From Bifidobacterium samirii (lineage in GTDB: Bacteria; Actinomycetota; Actinomycetes; Actinomycetales; Bifidobacteriaceae), in assembly GCF_003952945.1 (NCBI RefSeq), contig NZ_QXGK01000003.1, positions 124,001-188,000 of the forward strand: a stretch of 64,000 bases of DNA, read 5' to 3'. Below, piece by piece: positions 7,417 through 17,663 of the stretch (its first letter is position 1; the number at the start of each line of letters is the position of its first letter). The position numbers and the translations under genes are program-made. The notes under the pieces are model-generated. The model was given only the letters and a program-made list of their open reading frames with translations. It did not search any database and was not told the DNA's origin.

Positions 7417-8747
7417 CCAACGGGGAGAAGAAGACGACCAAGGGAAGGCTGCGCGCCGCCGCGGCCGCGTGCATCGCGGTGCCGGCGCTGCTCATCGCAT
7501 GCGCCGCGCCGGCCGCATACGCGATGGCCGGCGGCACGACCGGCACCGTCACCGACGAAGACGGCACGACGACCAGCGCGCAGACGGCAGGCGCGGCGGC
7601 GGGCACGACCGACGATGCGCAGACCGCCGCGGCAGGCGGCGGCGCGCTTGCGGACCGGAACCTCGACGTCGACGCCGGCAACGGCAACGCCGCCCGCCCG
7701 GCGGTCGACGGCGACGATCCAGACACGCCCGATCCGGTCGCCGGACCAGTGCCGAACATCATCATCACGAACTTCACGTACGGCGACGGCTCCGTGGCCG
7801 CCGGCAGCGACTTCACGCTCTCGTTCACGTTCCAGAACATGGGCAAGGTCGCCGTCGACAACTTGGTCGTCACCGTCGACGGCGGCGAAAGCTTCGCGAT
7901 CGCCGGCGGCACCAACACGTTCTACTTCGACTCGCTCGGCGCCGGCTGGGCCATGACCCAAAGCGTGCCGATGCAGGCGCTCTCTACCGCGACCAGCGGC
8001 GCGCAGGGCGTGACCGTGAGCTTCAAATACGAGTACGTGGACGCCGGGTCGCGCAGCTCCAGCTCGTCCGACATCAAGATCTCCGTGCCCGTCTCCCAGC
8101 CGGACCGCTTCGAACTCAAGGACCCCGTCCAGCCCGACATGCCGATGGTGGGTCAGGAGACGACCGTCACGATGGAGTACGTGAACAAGGGCAAGGGCGG
8201 CATCTCGAACGTGGAGGCGAGCATCGAGGGCGACGGCGTCGACACGACGATGCGCACCCAGTACGTCGGCAACGTCGCCTCCGGCGCGACCGGGGCGATC
8301 GGCTTCGCGTTCACGCCGCTGTCGACCGACCCGACGGACGTGACGCTGCGCATCACCTACGAGGATTCCGACGGCAAGACGCAGACCAAGGAGTTCCCGA
8401 TCACGATCCAGGCGCAGGAGGCGTCCGTCGATCCCGGATTCGACGACAACATCGTCGTGCCCGACGACACCGAGCAGACCGGCGTGGCCTGGTGGGTGTG
8501 GGCGATCGTCGCCGTCGTCGCGATCGCGGCGGTCGTACTGATCGTGACGCTGGTGCGCCGCCGCAGGAAGGCGAAGCAGGCCAAGGAGGACGACGAGGAC
8601 TGGGCCGACTGGGCGGTGCCGACCGCCGGTACCGCCGCGGCTGCGGGTGCGGCCGGTCCAGCCGCCGCCGACGTGCCGTCCGGCGCGGGCGAGACGACGC
8701 AGCCGATCGTCGGCCTGCCGTCCGCGGGCGATGAGGGACGCGCATGA
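7413..8747 (+). CDS. Secreted, membrane-anchored CARDB-like protein of the ABC operon
   Basis: A 444-residue protein with an N-terminal signal segment (RLRAAAAACIAVPALLIACAAPAAYA), an acidic Ala/Thr-rich linker (about 40-115), two beta-rich Ig-like repeats that read like CARDB/NEW3 domains (about 118-220, with FTYGDGSVAAGSDFTLSFTFQNMG; and about 235-335, with PMVGQETTVTMEYVNKG), then one membrane helix (about 355-377) and a charged tail. ATG 7413 overlaps the ATPase stop. It sits where MacA-type adaptors are found in Gram-negative MacAB operons. By inference it is an extracytoplasmic adaptor or substrate-handling subunit for the permease that follows. Confidence 0.75.
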   Translation: MTNGEKKTTKGRLRAAAAACIAVPALLIACAAPAAYAMAGGTTGTVTDEDGTTTSAQTAGAAAGTTDDAQTAAAGGGALADRNLDVDAGNGNAARPAVDGDDPDTPDPVAGPVPNIIITNFTYGDGSVAAGSDFTLSFTFQNMGKVAVDNLVVTVDGGESFAIAGGTNTFYFDSLGAGWAMTQSVPMQALSTATSGAQGVTVSFKYEYVDAGSRSSSSSDIKISVPVSQPDRFELKDPVQPDMPMVGQETTVTMEYVNKGKGGISNVEASIEGDGVDTTMRTQYVGNVASGATGAIGFAFTPLSTDPTDVTLRITYEDSDGKTQTKEFPITIQAQEASVDPGFDDNIVVPDDTEQTGVAWWVWAIVAVVAIAAVVLIVTLVRRRRKAKQAKEDDEDWADWAVPTAGTAAAAGAAGPAAADVPSGAGETTQPIVGLPSAGDEGRA

Positions 8748-10186
8748 GATTCCCCGACATCCTGCATCTGAGCGGCCAGAACCTGCTGCGACGCAAGTCG
8801 CGCACGGCGCTGACCGTGCTGGGCGTGATCGTCGGCTGCTGCTCGATCGTGCTCATGGTGTCGATCGGCGCCGGACTCAACGAGCAGAACGAACGGTTCC
8901 TCAAGCAGATGGGCGATCTGAGCATCATCACCGTGTATCCGGGCAACGGCGGCATGACCGGCGGAACCGGCACGTCGGGCGGCAGCGGCTCCGGCGGCGA
9001 ATCGACGAAACTCGACGACAAGGCCGTCTCCACGATGCGTTCGATCGCCGACGTCGCCGGCGTCACGCCGCTGATGGAATACCAGTACACGGCCGACATG
9101 ACCGCCGTGTCGGGCCGCTACGTGAGCAAATACGTGTCGATCATGGGCATCGACACGTCGCAGCTCGACGAGATGGGCTACACGATGCTCGACGACGGGC
9201 GCCTGCCCACCAAGAAGGGCGAGGTGCTGCTCGGCGAGTACACGGCCTACGGCTTCATGGACAAGTACCGTCCCGACGGCTCCAACACGCGCACACCGGC
9301 CGCATGGGGCGGCGGCTACGTGTGCGACGCGAACGGCAACTGCCAGGAGCAGGAGGCCGAGGACGAGGACCCGTTCTTCAACCCGCTGACCACCGAACTG
9401 ACGCTCATCACCGGAGCCGAATACAACGGTTCGGACTCCCCGTCCGACCAGCAGGGCGACGTGCAGACGCTCACGCTGCGCGCCGTCGGACTGCTCAAGG
9501 AGGATTTCAACAAGGGGTACGCCACGAACGACGGCGTCATCATGGACCTGACGCAGCTCAAGGAACTGATCGCCAAGGTCGATCCGACGAGCGCGAAGAA
9601 GGACACCGAATACCAGCAGGTGCTCGTCAAGGCCGGCGACATCAAGGCCGTGTCCGACGTGGAGGAGCAGATCAAGGCGATGGGCTTCAACACGTCCTCG
9701 TACGAGCAGATGCGCGAAAGCCTCGCCGAACAGTCGCGCGGCCTGCAGCTCGCATTGGGCGGCATCGGCGGCGTCGCGTTCCTTGTGGCCGCGATCGGCA
9801 TCGCCAACACGATGATCATGTCCGTGTCGGAGCGCACGCGCGAGATCGGCATCATGAAGGCGCTCGGCTGCTACGTGCGCGACATCCGCATGATGTTCCT
9901 GGGCGAAGCGGCCGCGATCGGCCTGTTCGGCGGGCTCATCGGCTGTCTGATCTCCGGATTGGGCTCATGGCTGATCAACGTGTTCTCGATGGGCGGGTTC
10001 ACCGGCGACAACTGGCTCAAGGCGATCACCGGCGGCGACGACGTGACCCGCATCTCCGTGATCCCCTGGTGGCTGTTCCTCTCCGGCGTGCTCCTGTCCA
10101 CCGCCGTGGGCCTGATCGCCGGCTTCGGCCCCGCGAACAAGGCCGTGCGCATCCCCGCGCTCGACGCGATCAAGAACAACCAGTAG
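8744..10186 (+). CDS. ABC transporter permease, MacB/FtsX family
   Basis: A 480-residue permease with the standard MacB layout: one N-terminal membrane helix (RTALTVLGVIVGCCSIVLMVSIGAG), a large extracytoplasmic domain (about residues 45-340, with a Gly/Ser-rich insert near 65-85), and three C-terminal helices starting at GIGGVAFLVAAIGIANTMIMSVSERTREIGIMKALG, which contains the family signature before the R-T-R-E-I-G coupling helix. ATG 8744 overlaps the preceding stop by 4 bp. With the ATPase and the CARDB-like protein it probably exports or extracts a lipid, peptide or drug; the substrate is unknown. Confidence 0.9.
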   Translation: MRFPDILHLSGQNLLRRKSRTALTVLGVIVGCCSIVLMVSIGAGLNEQNERFLKQMGDLSIITVYPGNGGMTGGTGTSGGSGSGGESTKLDDKAVSTMRSIADVAGVTPLMEYQYTADMTAVSGRYVSKYVSIMGIDTSQLDEMGYTMLDDGRLPTKKGEVLLGEYTAYGFMDKYRPDGSNTRTPAAWGGGYVCDANGNCQEQEAEDEDPFFNPLTTELTLITGAEYNGSDSPSDQQGDVQTLTLRAVGLLKEDFNKGYATNDGVIMDLTQLKELIAKVDPTSAKKDTEYQQVLVKAGDIKAVSDVEEQIKAMGFNTSSYEQMRESLAEQSRGLQLALGGIGGVAFLVAAIGIANTMIMSVSERTREIGIMKALGCYVRDIRMMFLGEAAAIGLFGGLIGCLISGLGSWLINVFSMGGFTGDNWLKAITGGDDVTRISVIPWWLFLSGVLLSTAVGLIAGFGPANKAVRIPALDAIKNNQ

Positions 10187-10216
10187 CTGCGGTCCGCAAG
10201 AACCGTACGAACGACG

Positions 10217-10250
10217 ACGGCCGGCCGCGGCGCACTCCGCGGCCGGCCGT
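10217..10250. terminator. Terminator between ABC operon and dxs
   Basis: ACGGCCGGCCGCGG (10217-10230) pairs perfectly with CCGCGGCCGGCCGT (10237-10250) around a 6-base loop. It lies 30 bp after the permease stop and before the end of the convergent dxs gene. Confidence 0.75.
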
Positions 10251-10293
10251 TCGCATGATCCGGGATGACGCGCGATGCCGGAGACGGCTGCCG

Positions 10294-12228
10294 TCAGCCG
10301 CGCAGCGAGTCGCGCACGAGCGCGACGACCTGTTCGACGGTCAGGCCGTAGCGTTCGTTCAGGTCGGTGAGGGGGACGCGGTCGGTGAACTCGGTGTCGC
10401 CGCCGACGGTGCGCACGCGCACGTCGGGACGATGGTTCTGATACCAGGCGGCGACCTTCTGCCCCCAGCCGCCGTCGAGCTGCCCGTCCTCCAACGTGAC
10501 GACCAGACGATGCGAATCGGCCAGCCGCTCCAGCGTCGCCTCGTCGAGCGTGGAGAAGCACAGCGGCGTGACCAGCGTCGCGTCGACGGCGGCATCGGCG
10601 GACGCACCGGCCGCATCGCCATCGGCGATGGCGGTCATGCCGCGACGCAGTGCGTCGACGACCTGCAATCCCAGCGGATACGTGTTGCCCAACGCGAGGA
10701 TCGCGACGTCGGCGCCGGCATGGACGGTCCGATAGCGCGACCACGGCATGGGATCATCGTCGGAACGGCCGTCGTCGTCACCGACGCCGATGGCCGGCAG
10801 CAGGCCGGAGCGTTCGGCGGCGAGGATCGGGTCGCCGGGCACGCGGATCACGACGGGACGCTCGTTCGCGGGGCCCGTCGCCCACGCGAGCATGTCGAGG
10901 AACATGCGCTCGCCGGTGGGCGCCAGACAGGTCAGACCGGGGATGTTGGCGAACATGACGATGTCGAACGCGCCCGAATGCGTGTCGTCCGCACCCGACA
11001 GGCCGCCGCCGAAATCGAGCAGCGTCGCCGGATTCGCGTTGAGCGACAGCTCCTGCTGCAACTGGTCGAACGTGCGCTGGAAGAACGTGGCCGACGTGGC
11101 CAGCACGGGACGCCCGCCCGCCTTCGCCAGCGCGGACGCGAACGCGACCGCATGCTCCTCGGCGATGCCCGTGTCGACGTAGTGCGCGCCCGCCCGAGCA
11201 CGGAACGCGCGCGTGATGCCGTTCGACCCGGGCGTGGCGGGGGAGACGACGACCAGTCCCGGCTCGTCGGCGAAACGACGCTCGAGCGCCGCCATCGCCA
11301 GCTGGCCGTAATGCTTGCGCGCGCCCAGCGGACGGCCCGCAGCCGAATCCGGATCCTGCCAATGGTTCGCCTCGCAGCGGCCCTCGCGGATGTCCATGTC
11401 CTCGGCGACGACGGCCGCATCGCCGTCGAGCCGTGCCTCGCCTCCAGTCGCGGCGGCCGTCATCGGTGACACGGCCGGCAATCCCAGCCCCTTATGCGTG
11501 TGGATGTGCACGACGACCGGATGATCGCAGTCGCGCACCTCCTCGAACGCGGCGACCAGCGCGGCCACGTCGTTGCCGTCCGCGACATACCGGTAGTCGA
11601 GGCCGAACGCGCGGAACAGATTGTCGCCGGCCGCGCCGTCCGACTCGCGCAGTCGGGCGAGCGTCGCGTACATGCCGCCGGAATCCTCGGCGATCGACAT
11701 CTCGTTGTCGTTGACGACGATGATCATGTTGCCGCCCTGCTCGGCGGCGTTGTTGAGCCCCTCGAACGCGATCGCCGAACTGAGCGCCCCGTCGCCGATG
11801 ACCGCGACCACGCGCTCGTCGCCGCCGCGCATGTCGCGCATCTTCGCCAGACCGCACGCCAGCGAGATCGACGTGCCCGTATGACCCAGCACGAACTGGT
11901 CATGCACGCTCTCACGCGGATTCGTGAACCCCGTCACCGCATCATGCAGCGCCGGATCGAGATACGCCTGCGCACGGCCGGTGAGCATCTTATGCGTGTA
12001 GCACTGGTGCGACACGTCGAACACGATACGGTCGCGCGGCGAATCGAACACACGATGCAGGGCCACCGTCGCCTCGACCATCCCCAGATTCGAACCGATA
12101 TGACCGCCATGCGCATGGCCGAACGCGACCAGCACGCGCCGGATCTCGGCGCACAGTTCGGGAAGACGGGCGGCATCGAGCGCCTGCACGTCGGCAGGTC
12201 CGTGAATCGTAGCCAACAGTCCGCCCAT
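10294..12228 (-). CDS. dxs: 1-deoxy-D-xylulose-5-phosphate synthase
   Basis: A 644-residue thiamine-diphosphate enzyme that condenses pyruvate and glyceraldehyde 3-phosphate in the first step of the MEP isoprenoid pathway. Landmarks are GGHIGSNLGMVEATVALHRVFDSP near the N-terminus, HTGTSISLACGLA, the ThDP motif GDGALSSAIAFEGLNNA...NDNEMSI, and the transketolase-like middle domain with DTGIAEEHAVAFASALAKAG. The C-terminal domain ends with LVTLEDGQLDGGWGQKV. The start at 12228 (MGGLLATIHGPADV) matches the usual Dxs N-terminus; M at 12246 is an alternative. The family is usually 620-640 residues. It is transcribed divergently from the quinone oxidoreductase. Confidence 0.88.
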   Translation of the reverse strand: MGGLLATIHGPADVQALDAARLPELCAEIRRVLVAFGHAHGGHIGSNLGMVEATVALHRVFDSPRDRIVFDVSHQCYTHKMLTGRAQAYLDPALHDAVTGFTNPRESVHDQFVLGHTGTSISLACGLAKMRDMRGGDERVVAVIGDGALSSAIAFEGLNNAAEQGGNMIIVVNDNEMSIAEDSGGMYATLARLRESDGAAGDNLFRAFGLDYRYVADGNDVAALVAAFEEVRDCDHPVVVHIHTHKGLGLPAVSPMTAAATGGEARLDGDAAVVAEDMDIREGRCEANHWQDPDSAAGRPLGARKHYGQLAMAALERRFADEPGLVVVSPATPGSNGITRAFRARAGAHYVDTGIAEEHAVAFASALAKAGGRPVLATSATFFQRTFDQLQQELSLNANPATLLDFGGGLSGADDTHSGAFDIVMFANIPGLTCLAPTGERMFLDMLAWATGPANERPVVIRVPGDPILAAERSGLLPAIGVGDDDGRSDDDPMPWSRYRTVHAGADVAILALGNTYPLGLQVVDALRRGMTAIADGDAAGASADAAVDATLVTPLCFSTLDEATLERLADSHRLVVTLEDGQLDGGWGQKVAAWYQNHRPDVRVRTVGGDTEFTDRVPLTDLNERYGLTVEQVVALVRDSLRG

Positions 12229-12451
12229 AAGGTCGCCGCCTTTCATCCCGTCTTCCGATTCCAAAAGCGCAATACTAGCCCAGAGGGGAGCATCCTGCGA
12301 GGATTGGGGGAAATGCCCCCAAGTTCTCCGTATCCTCACCATACACGCCGCGGCCGCGAGCGGGGAAGCCGCCGGAGAAGTGGTTGAATGGGAGCGGAAC
12401 CGCCGCATGCGCCGGCATCACCCAAGCCATCACCCAAGCAAAGGAGCATCC

Positions 12452-13441
12452 ATGAAGGCCGTATACGCCGCAGGCATCGACCCCGCCCAACCCCTCGGCA
12501 AGCTCGCCGTCGGCGACATGCCCGAACCCGAACCCCGCCCCTACTGGTCCACCGTCACCGTCAGCGCGGCCAGCGTCAACCACCACGACATCTGGAGCCT
12601 CAAAGGCGTGGGCCTGCCCGCATCGCTCACCCCGATGATCCTCGGCACCGACGCCGCCGGCATCCTCGACGAGGACATCCCCGGCCGCGGCGGACTCAAG
12701 GCCGGCAGCGAAGTCGTCCTCTACACGTTCATCGGCACCGACGGCGCCGGAGTCCTCCCCGGCGAGCGCCGCACGATCCTGTCCGAACGCTACCCGGGCA
12801 CGATGGCCGAACGCGTCGCCGTGCCCAGCGCCAACGTGTACGCCAAACCCGCCAACCTCGACATGGCCGAGGCGGCGGCGCTCGGCACCAGCTGGACCAC
12901 CGCCTACTCGCTGCTGTTCACCGCAGCCAATGTCAAACCCGGCGACACGATCCTCATCCAGGGTGCCGGCGGCGGCGTGTCCACCGCGGCCATCGCGATG
13001 GCCCACGCGGCCGGACTCGAAGTGTTCGTCACATCGCGCGACGAGGGCAAGCGCGCCAGGGCGCTCGCCCTCGGCGCGGACGCCGCGTTCGAGCCGGGCG
13101 CGCGTCTGCCGCGCAAGGTGGATGCGGTCATCGAATCGGTGGGCGCGGCCACATGGGACCATTCGGTCAAGTCGGTGCGGCCGGGCGGCACAATCGCGAT
13201 CTGCGGCGCGACGACGGGTGACCAGCCGGGTGCGCAACTGACGCGCGTTTTCTTCCAGGACATCCGCATCCAGGGCAACACGATGGGGTCACGCGAGGAC
13301 TTCGCGCGCATGCTGCGCTTCGTGGAGCACACCGACCTGCATCCGACGATCGACTCGCGTTTCGCGCTCGCGGATGCGCCGGCCGCGTTCGCCAAGGTGC
13401 TGTCGGGCGACGTGTTCGGCAAGGTGGTACTTGAGGTCTGA
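12452..13441 (+). CDS. Quinone oxidoreductase-like MDR dehydrogenase
   Basis: A 329-residue member of the medium-chain dehydrogenase family, NADPH type. The GroES-like N-terminal half has [18 protein letters not shown] and [12 protein letters not shown]; the Rossmann half has [39 protein letters not shown]. The four-cysteine structural zinc lobe of classical alcohol dehydrogenases is absent, so a zinc-free quinone or enone reductase is more likely. ATG 12452 has AAAGGAG at 12440-12446. Substrate is not predictable. The 220-bp gap to dxs should hold both divergent promoters. Confidence 0.8.
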   Translation: MKAVYAAGIDPAQPLGKLAVGDMPEPEPRPYWSTVTVSAASVNHHDIWSLKGVGLPASLTPMILGTDAAGILDEDIPGRGGLKAGSEVVLYTFIGTDGAGVLPGERRTILSERYPGTMAERVAVPSANVYAKPANLDMAEAAALGTSWTTAYSLLFTAANVKPGDTILIQGAGGGVSTAAIAMAHAAGLEVFVTSRDEGKRARALALGADAAFEPGARLPRKVDAVIESVGAATWDHSVKSVRPGGTIAICGATTGDQPGAQLTRVFFQDIRIQGNTMGSREDFARMLRFVEHTDLHPTIDSRFALADAPAAFAKVLSGDVFGKVVLEV

Positions 13442-13539
13442 GCGCGGACGGTCGCGCCTCCGGCACCGCCGGCACCGCTTTTAGGAGGCTCCGATTACAC
13501 TGGGGAGGGCATTCTTTTCCCTTCCCTTCGGAGGTTCCA

Positions 13540-14037
13540 ATGGCAGACAACAAGCCCGAAGTGGCCGTCATCATGGGTTCGGCCAGCGACTGGGAGACCA
13601 TGAAGCACGCGTGCGACATGCTCGACCAGTTCGGCGTCCCGTACATCAAGCAGGTGATCTCGGCGCACCGCACGCCCGAGCTGATGGGCGAGTTCGCCCA
13701 CGCGGCGCGCGCCAACGGCCTCAAGGTCATCATCGCGGGTGCGGGCGGCGCCGCCCATCTGCCGGGCATGGTCGCCGCGCAGACCACGCTGCCGGTCATC
13801 GGCGTGCCGGTGCGCTCCCACGCGCTCTCCGGCTGGGATTCGCTGCTGTCGATCGTGCAGATGCCGGGCGGCATCCCGGTGGCGACGACCGCGGTCGGCA
13901 ATTCGGGCGCGACCAACGCCGGCCTGCTGGCCGTGCAGATCCTGTCCACGACCGACGAGCACCTCGCCGAGGCGCTGCAGGAATACCGCGACGGTCTCAA
14001 GGAGAAGGTGGCCCAGTCCAATGCCGAGCTTGTCTGA
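13540..14037 (+). CDS. purE: N5-carboxyaminoimidazole ribonucleotide mutase
   Basis: A 165-residue PurE of the class I (bacterial) type, which moves the carboxyl group of N5-CAIR to give CAIR in purine synthesis. [19 protein letters not shown] carries the phosphate-binding S-x-S-D motif, and [10 protein letters not shown] holds the catalytic His; [24 protein letters not shown] follows. A clear GGAGG precedes ATG 13540. It overlaps purK by 17 bp, the normal partner arrangement. Confidence 0.96.
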   Translation: MADNKPEVAVIMGSASDWETMKHACDMLDQFGVPYIKQVISAHRTPELMGEFAHAARANGLKVIIAGAGGAAHLPGMVAAQTTLPVIGVPVRSHALSGWDSLLSIVQMPGGIPVATTAVGNSGATNAGLLAVQILSTTDEHLAEALQEYRDGLKEKVAQSNAELV

Positions 14038-15178
14038 GGAAACGCAGGGCCGCGTCGCCCGTCTGATGCCGGGTGCGACGATCGGCATCGTCGGCGGCGG
14101 CCAGCTGGGCCGCATGATGGCCCTGTCGGCCAAGTACATGGGCTTCCGCGTCGGCGTGCTCGACCCGACGCCGGACTGCCCGACCGCGCAGGTGGGTGAC
14201 TTCCAGATCGTCGCCGCCTACGACGACAAGGCCGCGATCCGCGAACTGGCGGAACGCAGCGACGTGCTCACCTACGAGTTCGAGAACGTGGACGCCGACG
14301 CGCTCGACGAGGTGCGCGGCGAGACCGCGGTGCCGCAGGGCACCGACCTGCTGCGCGTCACCCAGAACCGCATCGCGGAGAAGACGTTCATCAACGAGCA
14401 TGGGATCGAGACCGCGCCGTGGCGTGCGGTGAACGACCGCGCTTCGCTGGATACGGCGCTCGAGGAGATCGGCTATCCGGCCGTGCTCAAGACGTGTGAG
14501 GGCGGCTACGACGGCCACGGCCAGATCGTGCTGCACGGTCCGGCCGACCTGGAGCGCGTGTGGGCGGACGACGGCTTCCCGCCGGCCATCCTCGAAGGGT
14601 TCGTCGACTTCGCGTTCGAGGCGTCGATCCTCGTGTCCGGAGACGGCGAGCGTTACGTGACGTTCCCGATCGTGCGCAACGTGCACCGCAACAACATCCT
14701 GCATCTGACGATCGCGCCGGCCGAAGTGCCGCAGGCGGTCGCCGACCGTGCGCACGAACTGGCCATGACGCTGGCCGCCGGCTTCCGTCTCGCCGGCACG
14801 CTCGCGATCGAACTGTTCGTGACGGACGAAGGCCGCGTCATCGTCAACGAGCTGGCGCCCCGCCCGCACAATTCCGGCCATTACACGATCGAGGCATGCT
14901 CGATCGACCAGTTCGACGCGCACATCCGCGGCATCGCCGGCTTGCCGATCGCCGAACCGAAGCTGCTCAGCCCGGCCGTCATGGCCAACGTGCTCGGCCA
15001 GCATGTCGAACCGACGCGCGCGCTCGTGGGGGAGCATCCCGAGTGGAACGTGCACGACTACGGCAAGGCCGCGGTCAAGCACGACCGCAAGATGGGCCAC
15101 ATCACCGTCCTGACCGACGACACGGCCGCCACGGTCGCCGCCCTGGAGGCGACCGGCTGCTGGGACGACCTCAAGTAA
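14021..15178 (+). CDS. purK: N5-carboxyaminoimidazole ribonucleotide synthase
   Basis: A 385-residue ATP-grasp enzyme that carboxylates AIR with bicarbonate and ATP, supplying PurE. The N-terminal [20 protein letters not shown] is diagnostic. ATP-grasp features are [17 protein letters not shown] and the metal-binding [23 protein letters not shown] 14021 lies inside the end of purE; an ATG at 14066 (M-P-G-A-T) is an alternative start closer to the usual family N-terminus. The two genes are translationally coupled. Confidence 0.95.
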   Translation: MPSLSEETQGRVARLMPGATIGIVGGGQLGRMMALSAKYMGFRVGVLDPTPDCPTAQVGDFQIVAAYDDKAAIRELAERSDVLTYEFENVDADALDEVRGETAVPQGTDLLRVTQNRIAEKTFINEHGIETAPWRAVNDRASLDTALEEIGYPAVLKTCEGGYDGHGQIVLHGPADLERVWADDGFPPAILEGFVDFAFEASILVSGDGERYVTFPIVRNVHRNNILHLTIAPAEVPQAVADRAHELAMTLAAGFRLAGTLAIELFVTDEGRVIVNELAPRPHNSGHYTIEACSIDQFDAHIRGIAGLPIAEPKLLSPAVMANVLGQHVEPTRALVGEHPEWNVHDYGKAAVKHDRKMGHITVLTDDTAATVAALEATGCWDDLK

Positions 15179-15249
15179 GGTCGCTCCGACCCGTCCGATC
15201 CGCCGGAGTCCGACGCCGTCGTCCCGTACGGCCGTTCGACCGGCATCCC

Positions 15250-15285
15250 AAGGTCCGCTCCGCGTATGATCGCGGGGCGGACCTT
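15250..15285 (+). terminator. Terminator after purEK
   Basis: AAGGTCCGC (15250-15258) pairs with GCGGACCTT (15277-15285); an inner CCGCG/CGCGG extends the stem around TATGAT. It is 72 bp after the purK stop. Confidence 0.65.
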
Positions 15286-15447
15286 GTCGTATCCGATGAC
15301 GTGCGGCGGCGCCCTCCTTGTGATGGATTCGCCCGCTGTTCGCCGTTGCCGCTCGTCGGCTACAATGGCGACGATCGCGGCCGCCGATGCGTCATCGGCG
15401 GCGGGCGCGTGCGTAAGGCCGTCGGATATCACGGGGAGGGAATCGGC

Positions 15448-17580
15448 GTGACATGGATTGACCGGCTGTTCTGGCTGTTCGGCGAGGACCAGGACCAGCC
15501 GTCGCCGTCGGAACGCCGGGCCGCCGAACGGCGGAAGCAGACATCTGGGGGTATGAAACGGACGCCGGGTCGCGGCGGGGAGAGGACGGCGGACCGTTCG
15601 CCGGGCCTTTCCTCCGGTCGTGGAACGGACCGTCCGTCAGCGCGTCGGTCGGACGATGCGACGGGACATGCCGGTCATCACGCGGACCGCGCCGGGAATC
15701 GTGCCGAAAACCGTACCGGGAAACAGGGCAAGGCCGAGGCCGCGGATTCCGGCGCGTCGCCCCGCCGCCAGCCGGTGTCGGCGTGCACGCCGGCCGAGGC
15801 CGCCGGCGGCGAGGCGGCGCTGGCGCGTGCGCGCGACATCATCGGACCGGTCGAAGGCCATGAACTGAGCGACGAGCAGCTCGCCGCGATCGTGGGCGCC
15901 GGGCACAACACGCTCGTCCTCGCCGGCGCCGGCACCGGCAAGACCACGACGATCAACGGGTACGTGGCGTGGCTGCTGGCCACCTGGCGCGCCCGCCCCG
16001 ACGAGATCCTCGTCCTGTCGTTCACGCGCGCGTCCGCCGAGGAGATGGGCGAACGCATCCGCAACCAGACCGGCCAGCGCGTGCGCGCGACCACGTTCCA
16101 CGCGCTCGGCCTCGACATCTGCCGCCGTTCCGGCGCAGCCCGGCGCGACGTCGTCGACGAGACGACGATGGGGCGCGTCATCCGCGACGCGTTCGACGGG
16201 CGCCGCCGGACGGACCCGCGTTATCGTGCGCTCGTCGTTTCGATGATGCCGTCGGGCGTACGCGACGCGTGCGCCGACACGGCGACGGGCGCCGGCGCGC
16301 CAACGGACGGGGGAGTCGAATCGTCATCCGCCGCGTCGCCCGCGATGCCGTCCGCCGCATCCCGCACCGCCGAAGCGTACGCGGGACGGCTGCTGGAGAG
16401 CGCCCGGACCGTCATCGCGCACATGCGCGCCCGCGATCTGGACGTCGCCGCCCTGCGTGCGCTCAACGAGGAGCGCGGCGGCATGGATAAGGGACGCAAC
16501 CGGGACATGATCGCGCTCATCGAACCGCTGTACGACGCGTACATGCGGCACCTGCGCGACGTCGGCGGCATCGACTTCGCCGGCATGATCGGCGAGGCGG
16601 CGGCCGCGGTGCGCGCCGGCCGCTTCGACCACGGCTGGAAATACGTGCTCATCGACGAATACCAGGACATGTCGCGCCCCCGCTGCGCGCTGATCCGCGC
16701 CCTGCGCGAACGCCGCGGATTCGCCCTGTTCGCCGTGGGCGACGACTGGCAGTCGATCTACCGGTTCGCCGGCAGCGACATCCGGCTCATCCTCGACTTC
16801 GACCATGTGTGGGGCGCATGGGGGCCGACGCGCACGTTCCTCCTGACCGTCACCCGGCGTTTCGGCCAAGCGCTCATCGACGCGAGCGGATCGTTCGTGA
16901 TGGCCGACCCGTCGCTCAACGTCAAGCATCTGCAGGCGGCCGCCGTGACCCGCGGACCCGCGGTCGGCGTCATAGCCGGCGACGATGCGCGCGCACGCTG
17001 CGAGGCGGTCCTCGACCGGCTGCGCAGGCTGCCGCGCCGGTCGAGCGTGATGATGCTCGGCCGCTACCGCGCCGACCTCGACCAGCTGACCCGTCATGCG
17101 CCCGCCGGCGCGTTCGTGACCGACGGGGACCGGCTGACGTTCGCCGAACGGCCCGACCTCGCGATCTCGTTCATGACGATCCACCGGTCCAAGGGTCTGC
17201 AATGCGATGTCGCGTTCCTGCTATCCTGTGCGGGCGGCGTGCGCGGATTCCCCGGCGCGGTGCGCGAGGAGCCGCTTGTGGGACTGCTGCTGCCGCAGGC
17301 CGAAGCGTATCCGTACGCCGAGGAGCGCCGGCTGTGCTATGTGGCGATGACGCGCTGCCGACGCCGGGTGTTCCTCGTGGTCGACCCGGCGCGCCCGTCG
17401 CGGTTCGTGTACGAGCTGCGCGAACGCGTCTGCCCGACGGCGTTCCGCGGCGTGAAGCTGGCCGACCGGTGTCCGTCGTGCGGCGAGGCGCTGGCCGAAC
17501 GCGCCGGCTCGGGCGGCCGGCGGTTCGTCGGCTGCACCGCGTGGCCGGCATGCACGTTCACCCGCGACGCGGGGGAGTGA
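15448..17580 (+). CDS. UvrD-family helicase, helicase IV (HelD)-like, with C-terminal zinc finger
   Basis: A 710-residue SF1A DNA helicase. After a disordered, basic N-terminus of about 120 residues, Walker A is GAGTGKTTTIN (160-170), motif Ia is LSFTRASAEEMGERI, and motifs II-III read YQDMSRPRCALIRAL...FAVGDDWQSIYRFAGSDI, which resembles E. coli helicase IV more than UvrD or Rep. Later motifs are ISFMTIHRSKGLQCDVAFLL and RRLCYVAMTRCRRRVFLV. The end has CPSCG...GCTAWPACTF, a topoisomerase-type C4 zinc finger. The start GTG 15448 follows GGGGAGGG. Role: DNA repair or recombination. Confidence 0.85.
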   Translation: MTWIDRLFWLFGEDQDQPSPSERRAAERRKQTSGGMKRTPGRGGERTADRSPGLSSGRGTDRPSARRSDDATGHAGHHADRAGNRAENRTGKQGKAEAADSGASPRRQPVSACTPAEAAGGEAALARARDIIGPVEGHELSDEQLAAIVGAGHNTLVLAGAGTGKTTTINGYVAWLLATWRARPDEILVLSFTRASAEEMGERIRNQTGQRVRATTFHALGLDICRRSGAARRDVVDETTMGRVIRDAFDGRRRTDPRYRALVVSMMPSGVRDACADTATGAGAPTDGGVESSSAASPAMPSAASRTAEAYAGRLLESARTVIAHMRARDLDVAALRALNEERGGMDKGRNRDMIALIEPLYDAYMRHLRDVGGIDFAGMIGEAAAAVRAGRFDHGWKYVLIDEYQDMSRPRCALIRALRERRGFALFAVGDDWQSIYRFAGSDIRLILDFDHVWGAWGPTRTFLLTVTRRFGQALIDASGSFVMADPSLNVKHLQAAAVTRGPAVGVIAGDDARARCEAVLDRLRRLPRRSSVMMLGRYRADLDQLTRHAPAGAFVTDGDRLTFAERPDLAISFMTIHRSKGLQCDVAFLLSCAGGVRGFPGAVREEPLVGLLLPQAEAYPYAEERRLCYVAMTRCRRRVFLVVDPARPSRFVYELRERVCPTAFRGVKLADRCPSCGEALAERAGSGGRRFVGCTAWPACTFTRDAGE

Positions 17581-17663
17581 GATTCCGGTGTGCAGGCGCC
17601 GTCTCGTGTTCTTGGGCGGGGGTGTCGTCGGTCGCCGGTCGAATCCGTATGAATTTCCGATCC

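Noticed and set aside
13442-13539. Purine riboswitch or PurR box before purE
   Set aside because: No guanine/adenine riboswitch core or clear repressor palindrome was seen in this short gap.
14560-15447. Extension of the helicase gene back into purK
   Set aside because: The open frame upstream of GTG 15448 is a shadow of purK; the ribosome site GGGGAGGG and the start of sensible sequence are at 15448.
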